Positions 7,362 through 11,051 of a stretch of DNA of 11,051 nt are shown piece by piece. Made by a program: the position numbers and the translations under genes. Location of the stretch: the NCBI GenBank assembly GCA_015061765.1, contig SUVZ01000097.1, positions 1-11,051 of the forward strand, read 5' to 3'. The notes below the pieces were generated by a model. That model did not search any database and was not told the origin of the DNA. It saw only the letters and a program-made list of their open reading frames with translations. The stretch is from Lentisphaerota bacterium (lineage in GTDB: Bacteria > Verrucomicrobiota > Kiritimatiellia > RFP12 > UBA1067). The first letter of the stretch is position 1. Every line of letters starts with the position of its first letter.

Positions 7362-7389
7362 ATCTGATGACGTCAAACGAGGATCAGAT
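7362..7389. repeat. 7-bp inverted repeat upstream of the DUF1653 gene
   Basis: ATCTGAT (7362-7368) and ATCAGAT (7383-7389) are perfect complementary arms around a 14-nt loop; TGACGTCA (7368-7375) is itself a palindrome. No T-run follows on either strand, so an operator is more likely than a terminator. Confidence 0.35.
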
Positions 7390-7410
7390 TATTGTATGTC
7401 AATTGGATAA

Positions 7411-7422
7411 AACCGTTCGGTT
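7411..7422. repeat. 12-bp near-palindrome AACCG-TT-CGGTT
   Basis: Five-bp arms separated by TT, about 70 bp upstream of the DUF1653 start. It could be a binding site for a dimeric regulator; it is too short to be a convincing RNA hairpin. Confidence 0.25.
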
Positions 7423-7491
7423 GGATGTTCGCCCTGAAAATGAGACAGTGTGACTGACGCAGGCGCAGTTGTGCTAGGCGCGGAAGGATAA

Positions 7492-7767
7492 ATGAACAAC
7501 GAGACAGCAGATTTTTCAAGAAGTGTCGGTGGCGATGTTTATGCCGGCAAATATGACGCGACTTTGATTGGTCGTGAATTCGTGCATTTCAAAGGCGGAC
7601 ATTACCGTCTGATCGGATTTGCGAAAATGTCGGAGACTGAAGAGACGGCCGTGGTCTATCAGACGCTGTACGGCGAGCGTGGAATGTGGGTGCGACCGGC
7701 GGAGATGTTCTTTGGTGATGTCGTACGCGGTGGCATAGTCCAGCAGCGTTTCAGACTTGCGGAATAA
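7492..7767 (+). CDS. DUF1653 domain protein
   Basis: A 91-residue protein. The segment from about residue 30 on (FVHFKGGHYRLIGFAKMSET, then VVYQTLYGERGMWVRPAEMFF and a closing QQRFRLAE) matches the DUF1653 pattern of a basic-aromatic strand, an acidic spacer, LYGE.G.WVRP..MF and a terminal RF. DUF1653 proteins are small soluble proteins without an assigned biochemical role. The N-terminal 25 residues are extra and unremarkable. GGAAGGA (7482-7488) serves as SD, slightly close to the ATG. The gdx gene starts 12 nt downstream with its SD overlapping this stop codon, so the two are probably one transcript. Confidence 0.85.
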   Translation: MNNETADFSRSVGGDVYAGKYDATLIGREFVHFKGGHYRLIGFAKMSETEETAVVYQTLYGERGMWVRPAEMFFGDVVRGGIVQQRFRLAE

Positions 7768-7779
7768 GGAGTTGAAATC

Positions 7780-8097
7780 ATGAATTGGCTTGTCTTGATG
7801 TTGGCCGGCGGATTCGAGGTCGCATGGGCGGTCGCGTTGAAATATTCAGACGGCTTCCGCAATCCGCTCGCCGCGGCGCTTTGCGTTGTTTCGATGATCA
7901 TGAGCATGTGGCTTCTTTCGATCGCGATACGCACAATCCCGATGGGGACGGCCTATGCGATCTGGACGGGCATCGGCGCCGTCGGTAGCGTCGCGGCGGG
8001 CATCGTTCTTTTCGGCGAGCCTGCGGCGGCGCTCCGGCTCCTTTCCGCCGCGCTCATCGTCATCGGCATCGTCGGCCTTAAACTGACCGCGAATTGA
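7780..8097 (+). CDS. gdx: SMR-family guanidinium exporter (Gdx/SugE type)
   Basis: A 105-residue inner-membrane protein with four hydrophobic helices (about residues 3-21, 29-51, 57-78 and 84-103). It has the family Glu13 at the substrate/proton site, and Trp16, Ser42, Tyr59 and Trp62 match positions that line the guanidinium pocket in the characterised Gdx-Clo protein. The GTAYAIWTGIGAVG signature (56-69) places it with SugE/Gdx rather than EmrE-type drug pumps. Known Gdx proteins work as dual-topology dimers exchanging guanidinium for two protons. The single copy fits a dual-topology homodimer. SD AAGGAG at 7766-7771 is 8 nt from the ATG. No guanidine-sensing riboswitch was found upstream, so regulation is unknown. 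Confidence 0.92.
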   Translation: MNWLVLMLAGGFEVAWAVALKYSDGFRNPLAAALCVVSMIMSMWLLSIAIRTIPMGTAYAIWTGIGAVGSVAAGIVLFGEPAAALRLLSAALIVIGIVGLKLTAN

Positions 8098-8166
8098 TAA
8101 AGTTGCTCTCGCTGCTTGGAGTTCAGGAGGGCCTTTCGATTTTTTGTTGCTGAGCAGAGATCGCTC

Positions 8167-8223
8167 CCTTGCGCAACAAATGATGCTGTGTTGCGCAACA
8201 AAGGGGTGCTTGGTTGCGCAAGG
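8167..8223. repeat. Triple TTGCGCAA palindrome array with 11-bp outer inverted repeat
   Basis: TTGCGCAA occurs at 8169-8176, 8191-8198 and 8214-8221, starts 22 and 23 bp apart. The first and last copies sit in perfect 11-bp arms, CCTTGCGCAAC (8167-8177) and GTTGCGCAAGG (8213-8223), with the middle copy at the centre of symmetry. Neighbouring copies can also pair: TTGCGCAACA (8169-8178) with TGTTGCGCAA (8189-8198), and TTGCGCAAC (8191-8199) with GTTGCGCAA (8213-8221). It may be a multi-site operator, a REP-like element or an alternating RNA structure. Confidence 0.7.
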
Positions 8224-8252
8224 CGGCAGGCGAGGGTGTAAGCTTCTAGGAA

Positions 8253-8290
8253 AGAAGTGCGCACCTCTTGTTCAAGAAGTGCGCACTTTT
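8253..8290 (+). terminator. Strong hairpin, likely intrinsic terminator behind gdx, possibly bidirectional
   Basis: The arms 8253-8270 and 8273-8290 form an 18-bp stem with one C-A mismatch, one G-T pair and a 2-nt loop. Each arm carries the palindrome GTGCGCAC (8257-8264, 8279-8286) and the direct repeat AAGAAGTGCGCAC (8252-8264, 8274-8286). TTTT at 8287-8290 closes the stem, with an A-rich start on the other side, so it could end transcription from both directions. It lies 155 nt after the gdx stop. Confidence 0.6.
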
Positions 8291-8323
8291 CATATGAGAA
8301 GTACCCGCAAATCCACGTAAATC

Positions 8324-8363
8324 TCCACAAATTGATATCTGTGGATGTGTACAGATTTGTGGA
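8324..8363. repeat. Nested inverted repeats with TCCAC/GTGGA motifs
   Basis: TCCACAAAT (8324-8332) and ATTTGTGGA (8355-8363) are perfect 9-bp arms. Inside, ATCTGT (8337-8342) pairs with ACAGAT (8351-8356). ATCCAC at 8311-8316 can pair alternatively with GTGGAT at 8341-8346. Four TCCAC-type motifs, two per strand, stand within about 52 bp, immediately before an AT-rich tract. They resemble partial DnaA boxes but none matches the full 9-mer. Confidence 0.5.
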
Positions 8364-8422
8364 CGGAGGATTTTTGAAAAGGCTTTAAAATGTTTGAAAA
8401 GTTCTCAATTTTCGATTCGTTA

Positions 8423-8434
8423 TTTTGGTATAAT
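8423..8434 (+). promoter_or_regulatory. Extended -10 promoter of the restriction-modification-type operon
   Basis: TTTTGGTATAAT ends in a perfect TATAAT at 8429-8434 with TGG in front; the same 12 bases occur at the asd promoter (1025-1036). No good -35 lies 16-18 nt upstream, which is tolerable for extended -10 promoters. Unlike the housekeeping promoters, it is followed by ACAAGGG, not a GC-rich block. Confidence 0.55.
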
Positions 8435-8469
8435 ACAAGGGAAAAGGTAGTGGACAAACCGTGAGGCAT

Positions 8470-8648
8470 ATGAAGAAGAAACTGATTACGCAGAGTGACG
8501 ATCTGATTGCGCAGGGAGTGGCGAAGAAGCTGATCCGTATTGCGACGACATCGGCTTTGATGCGACCGGCAAGCCTACCAAGGTCAACGAACTGGATGAG
8601 ATCGGCGCGGCACTTGCCGACTTCATAAACGAGGAGGCTGAAGCATGA
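8470..8648 (+). pseudogene. Remnant of an upstream operon gene, probably type I methyltransferase hsdM (deleted and frame-broken)
   Basis: An ATG at 8470 (GTGAGG at 8461-8466 in front) opens a frame starting MKKKLITQSDDLIAQGVAKK that loses sense after about 20 codons and stops at 8628. Another frame, running to TGA at 8646-8648, carries protein-like sequence from about 8526, including DPYCDDIGFDATGKPTK and NELDEIGAALADFI, but has no start codon. The IG.DATG.P...NEL.EI pattern resembles the extreme C-terminus of HsdM N6-adenine methyltransferases. Its stop overlaps the next start as ATGA, the usual junction inside such operons. The simplest reading is that a full gene lost its middle, leaving about 20 N-terminal and 40 C-terminal codons in different frames. 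The methyltransferase motifs (NPPF/NPPY, FxGxG) are absent. Family assignment is from memory of the tail motif and is moderate; the broken frame is directly visible. Confidence 0.5.
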
Positions 8649-9355
8649 AGAAAACATCCGCCGTTCTCGATGCCAATTGTGAACGCAGAGCGGACGCAAT
8701 TGGCGAAGCCGTTAGCCGGAAATTGCTTGCCGACGCTCGCCAGATTATCGACACTGCCCGCGCAAATGCCGTTAGAAGCGTAGATTTCAATCGCGTGATG
8801 ATGTATTGGAATCTTGGACGCAGGGTATTTGAGGAGGAACAGCACGGGAAGGATAGGGCGGAGTATGGCGCACGAATTATACGGGGACTCGCGGAACGCC
8901 TTGAACCGGAATATGGCAGTGGATTTGGCATTCGCCAGTTGGAGCAAAGCCGGAGGTTCTATCGACTTTACCCAATTGCGCACACACTGTATGCGCAATT
9001 GAACTGGTCGCAGTATAAATTGCTGATTTCGTTTGTGATTGTTGAACTCAAGACGGGCGAGCTTACGCATCAGGACCTTGGGCAACTCCAGATGTACGTT
9101 AATTATTATGACCGTATGGAGAAGACAGCGGAAGAGAACAAAACTATTGGAATCCTACTTTGTCGCAACAAAAATGACTCGCTCGTTAAGATGACTTTTC
9201 CAGAAGACAACAAGACGATTCTCGCCGCCGAGTACAAGCTTCGTTTGCCCAGTGAAGAACAGTTGCTTGCAGAAGTCAAAAGAGCAGAGGAGGAATTTGA
9301 GGCTGCAAAGGATGAAACGGATGCAAGGGCACGGATCAGTGGAGGTGAGAAATAA
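8645..9355 (+). CDS. DUF1016 (YhcG-type) protein with internal deletion of its nuclease core
   Basis: A 236-residue protein; relatives are about 350-375. Residues 20-128 are a DUF1016 N-terminal domain (VMMYWNLGRR at 51-60, YGSGFGIRQLEQSRRFYRLY at 90-109, HTLYAQLNWSQYKLLIS at 113-129). The next residues, FVIVELKTGELTHQDLGQLQ (130-149), belong to the end of the PD-(D/E)XK domain. In E. coli YhcG the matching blocks are separated by roughly 130 residues, including a FYIDLLFY-type strand with the catalytic Asp. Here that stretch is missing in frame, while the ExK pair (Glu134, Lys136) and the tail with IGILLCRNKND remain. The join is near 9029-9034. SD GAGGAGG (8631-8637) and an ATGA overlap link it to the upstream remnant; hsdS follows after 2 nt. 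Full DUF1016 genes often sit between hsdM and hsdS. As seen, nuclease activity is unlikely, but DNA binding or partner contacts could persist. Confidence 0.85.
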   Translation: MKKTSAVLDANCERRADAIGEAVSRKLLADARQIIDTARANAVRSVDFNRVMMYWNLGRRVFEEEQHGKDRAEYGARIIRGLAERLEPEYGSGFGIRQLEQSRRFYRLYPIAHTLYAQLNWSQYKLLISFVIVELKTGELTHQDLGQLQMYVNYYDRMEKTAEENKTIGILLCRNKNDSLVKMTFPEDNKTILAAEYKLRLPSEEQLLAEVKRAEEEFEAAKDETDARARISGGEK

Positions 9356-9357
9356 CC

Positions 9358-10740
9358 ATGAGCAAGATGTTTACGATAAAGGCATCAGAAGCGCATGGTA
9401 GGCGGCTGGATCCACTTTTCCACAGTCCTACGTTTCGCATGAATCGGTTGTGCATTGAATCGCATAGGTATCTTGCGATGAAAGGGCTGTGCGAACTGTC
9501 GAATGAAACTTGGGATAAAGCGCAATGCTTTCAGGATTGTTTCCCGTATGTTGAGATAGGCGCAATCAATTGTGAGAACGGAGAGATAGGGGGCATCGAG
9601 GAGTTGGTGACCGCTGAAGCTCCAAGTCGTGCGCAAATGGTCGTTCGAGCAGGTGATTTGTTGGTGTCAGCGACAAGGCCAACGCGTAATGCCATAGCGA
9701 TAGTACCGTTGGATGTTGAGAAGGCCATAGCATCAACAGGATTTCTTGTTGTTCGGGGCGTTCAGTCGACGCTTGTGACTCCGAAGTATTTATTCCATGT
9801 TTTGCGGATGGAATTTTGCACGAAGCAGTTTGATCAGTATTCAAGCGGTGGTAATTATCCGGCGATTACCAAGGATGACTTCCGAAAAATAATCATTCCC
9901 TTGCCGCCCTTGCCGGAGCAGCGGAAGATCGTTGCCGAGCTTGATGCAGCATACGCGGCGAAACGCGCGGCGGATGAAAAGGCGACGAAGCTTCTCTCCT
10001 CAATCGACGAAATGGTGCTGAAGGAGCTCGGTATCGCCAAACTACCCAAGCCTGATACATCGCTTTCCTCGCGCATCTTTACCGTGCCCGCGAGGGAAGT
10101 TCATAATGGTCGTTTGGACGCTTATTATTATAAGGGCAACTTTAAGGAATTGAACAAGAAACTGTCTTGCTGTAATTGTGTTCCATTTGGGCGTTTAATA
10201 ACGGAGATTTATAATGGTATTGACTGCCGAGATTACAAAGAGAGCGGTGTTCCCTATTTGAAAGTTGCCAATGTAAAGCCCGGAGAATTCGACTTTGACG
10301 ATTTGAAGTACATTGATTCGCAGGAAGTTGGAGCAAAAGACATTGCGCTAAGGGCGGGACGAATGTTGTTGACCAGAAAAGGGACTTTTGGGAATGCGAT
10401 TGCGCTGAGCGAAGATTATGATTATGCCATAAGTTCGGAAGTCTTTTGCTTGTCGATCAAGAATGAGTTGGTTGATGTGCACTATCTTGAAACCTTCGTC
10501 AATTCTTCCATCGGTCGCATGTTGTGCGACAAGTACAAGATCGGCGCTATCATGGGCAGTTTGTCTCAGGAGGCGGTGAAAGCATTGCCGATCCCGCTCC
10601 CGGATGCAAAGGTTCAGTATCGTATCGCAAGCAGAGCATCATCCATCCGCGCTGAAGCCCGCAAGTTGAAAGCAGATGCAACCGCCGCGCTCGACGCGGC
10701 GAAGCGAGGGATTGAAATGGAGATTGTCCGGGAGAGATAA
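9358..10740 (+). CDS. hsdS: Type I restriction-modification specificity subunit HsdS
   Basis: A full-length, 460-residue subunit with two target recognition domains, each reading half of a bipartite DNA site. The halves are clearly repeated: FTIKASEAHGRRLD (residues 5-18) and FTVPAREVHNGRLD (241-254) open them, and IPLPPLPEQRKIV (180-192) and IPLPDAKVQYRIA (412-424) close them. Helical spacers rich in Ala/Glu/Lys follow at about 192-222 and 424-455; these clamp two HsdM subunits in an intact enzyme. The recognised sequence cannot be predicted. An ideal GGAGGTGA (9341-9348) lies 9 nt before the ATG, inside the end of the DUF1016 gene. Recognition domains are more AT-rich than the spacers, common in genes reshuffled by recombination. 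No intact hsdM or hsdR is in the window; hsdR could lie beyond the right edge. Confidence 0.93.
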   Translation: MSKMFTIKASEAHGRRLDPLFHSPTFRMNRLCIESHRYLAMKGLCELSNETWDKAQCFQDCFPYVEIGAINCENGEIGGIEELVTAEAPSRAQMVVRAGDLLVSATRPTRNAIAIVPLDVEKAIASTGFLVVRGVQSTLVTPKYLFHVLRMEFCTKQFDQYSSGGNYPAITKDDFRKIIIPLPPLPEQRKIVAELDAAYAAKRAADEKATKLLSSIDEMVLKELGIAKLPKPDTSLSSRIFTVPAREVHNGRLDAYYYKGNFKELNKKLSCCNCVPFGRLITEIYNGIDCRDYKESGVPYLKVANVKPGEFDFDDLKYIDSQEVGAKDIALRAGRMLLTRKGTFGNAIALSEDYDYAISSEVFCLSIKNELVDVHYLETFVNSSIGRMLCDKYKIGAIMGSLSQEAVKALPIPLPDAKVQYRIASRASSIRAEARKLKADATAALDAAKRGIEMEIVRER

Positions 10741-10783
10741 GTCGTGCTTAGTGAGCGTAGAATTTTAGATACAGGAGGGAAAA

Positions 10784-10957
10784 ATGGGAAATGAACCGAC
10801 ATGGGTGACGTTCCTGTCGTTGGCGGCAGATTTCGCGATGATAATTGTCACTATTGTTTATGTAGTTTTCACATGGCACCTTGTGAAGATTACAAAACAA
10901 TCATTTCAATGTCAATTGGTTCCCTTGATTGGCATCAGAATTAAAAAAATTGGGTAG
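10784..10957 (+). CDS. Small single-pass membrane protein, possibly an amber-truncated longer protein
   Basis: A 57-residue product starting at the ATG behind AGGAGG (10773-10778). One hydrophobic helix spans about residues 9-31 (FLSLAADFAMIIVTIVYVVF), followed by a basic stretch (K35, K38) that suggests a cytoplasmic C-terminus. It ends at TAG 10955-10957. The same frame then stays open to the window edge, 31 more codons (for example SAEVNAPDLVHLL), while the other two frames stop quickly. Proteins with one N-terminal helix and a following soluble domain of 100-200 residues are common near defence loci, so the TAG may be a nonsense mutation in a longer gene. I recognise no family. It begins 43 nt after hsdS and may belong to the same transcript. 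Confidence 0.55.
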   Translation: MGNEPTWVTFLSLAADFAMIIVTIVYVVFTWHLVKITKQSFQCQLVPLIGIRIKKIG

Positions 10958-11051
10958 AGTGCGGAAGTAAATGCACCTGATCTGGTTCATTTACTCATGC
11001 GAACTGTATGGAATACCAGAGGATTGTACTTGTCTGACATATATCTCTTTT

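Larger units (their letters stand above)
7224..7491. other. Intergenic region between nfo and the DUF1653-gdx unit
   Basis: A 268-bp gap. It holds a 7-bp inverted repeat (7362-7389) whose loop contains the palindrome GACGTC, and a second small palindrome at 7411-7422. No convincing promoter or terminator was found, and no guanidine riboswitch signature. On the minus strand, 7376 down to about 7224 reads as a protein-like stretch from a TTG (for example DIAFGAHIIRECLKSM), more AT-rich than the neighbours, before running antisense into nfo. It could be the stump of a lost gene, but I cannot name a family. Confidence 0.5.
8098..8460. other. Repeat-rich intergenic region at the border of the defence locus
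   Basis: This 363-bp stretch has no credible gene. In order it holds: three copies of the palindrome TTGCGCAA; a long hairpin built on two copies of AAGAAGTGCGCAC; a cluster of TCCAC/GTGGA inverted repeats; an AT-rich tract with TTTGAAAAG at 8373-8381 and again at 8393-8401; and an extended -10 promoter at 8423-8434. Base composition drops from GC-rich to AT-rich along it, marking the change from conserved to accessory DNA. Confidence 0.75.

Noticed and set aside
7224..7491. Guanidine riboswitch upstream of the exporter unit
   Set aside because: No paired hairpins with ACGR loops and no ykkC core sequence could be recognised by eye.
8167..8290. CRISPR array
   Set aside because: Repeats are only 8-13 bp palindromes with 9-15 bp between them, of two different types, and no cas gene is nearby.
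8341..8363. True DnaA boxes
   Set aside because: The best site matches only 7 of 9 consensus bases; kept only as a low-interest pattern.
8470..8628. A genuine 52-residue small protein
   Set aside because: Its second half has no coding character while the overlapping frame has a clear protein-like tail ending at the ATGA junction, so a broken gene is a better reading.

Overview
The window looks like a chromosomal fragment of a moderately GC-rich, Gram-negative, PVC-type bacterium, most likely an uncultured member of Kiritimatiellota/Lentisphaerota. The main clue is a stand-alone, 251-residue prepilin-like protein with a KKG^FTLVELLVVIGILG leader; many divergent pseudopilins of this type are a habit of that group. 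The Asd, PriA, MDR dehydrogenase, NrnA and Nfo genes are ordinary bacterial housekeeping genes and fit this without proving it. The taxonomic call is inference from protein style only.

Left part (1-7223, housekeeping). A DHH-family phosphoesterase (NrnA-like) runs leftward out of the window. It is divergent from asd (aspartate-semialdehyde dehydrogenase), and the 188-bp gap holds a recognisable promoter for each. Then come a pseudopilin gene with its own promoter, priA starting with TTG 3 nt after the pilin stop, an NAD-type zinc alcohol/polyol dehydrogenase whose promoter overlaps the priA stop codon, and nfo (endonuclease IV) 3 nt behind the dehydrogenase. The four housekeeping promoters share a GC-rich block directly after the -10 element.

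Middle part (7224-8460, transition). A 268-bp gap with inverted repeats leads into a two-gene unit: a DUF1653 protein and an SMR-family guanidinium exporter (Gdx/SugE). Behind it lies a 363-bp non-coding stretch. It holds five GCGC-centred palindromes on a roughly 22-bp register (two form a strong terminator-like hairpin), a cluster of TCCAC/GTGGA inverted repeats, an AT-rich tract and an extended -10 promoter.

Right part (8461-11051, accessory/defence). The promoter drives what looks like a decayed type I restriction-modification operon. It contains a short, frame-broken remnant that reads like the C-terminal tail of an HsdM methyltransferase, a DUF1016 (YhcG-type) gene with an in-frame internal deletion that removed part of its PD-(D/E)XK nuclease core, an intact two-domain HsdS specificity subunit, and a small membrane protein whose frame is interrupted by an amber codon. 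Junctions are tight (ATGA overlap, 2-nt gap), so the operon layout survived while the catalytic parts were lost. No tRNA, rRNA, CRISPR array or transposase was seen. The most interesting items are the paired internal deletions in the defence operon and the phased palindrome array at its border.
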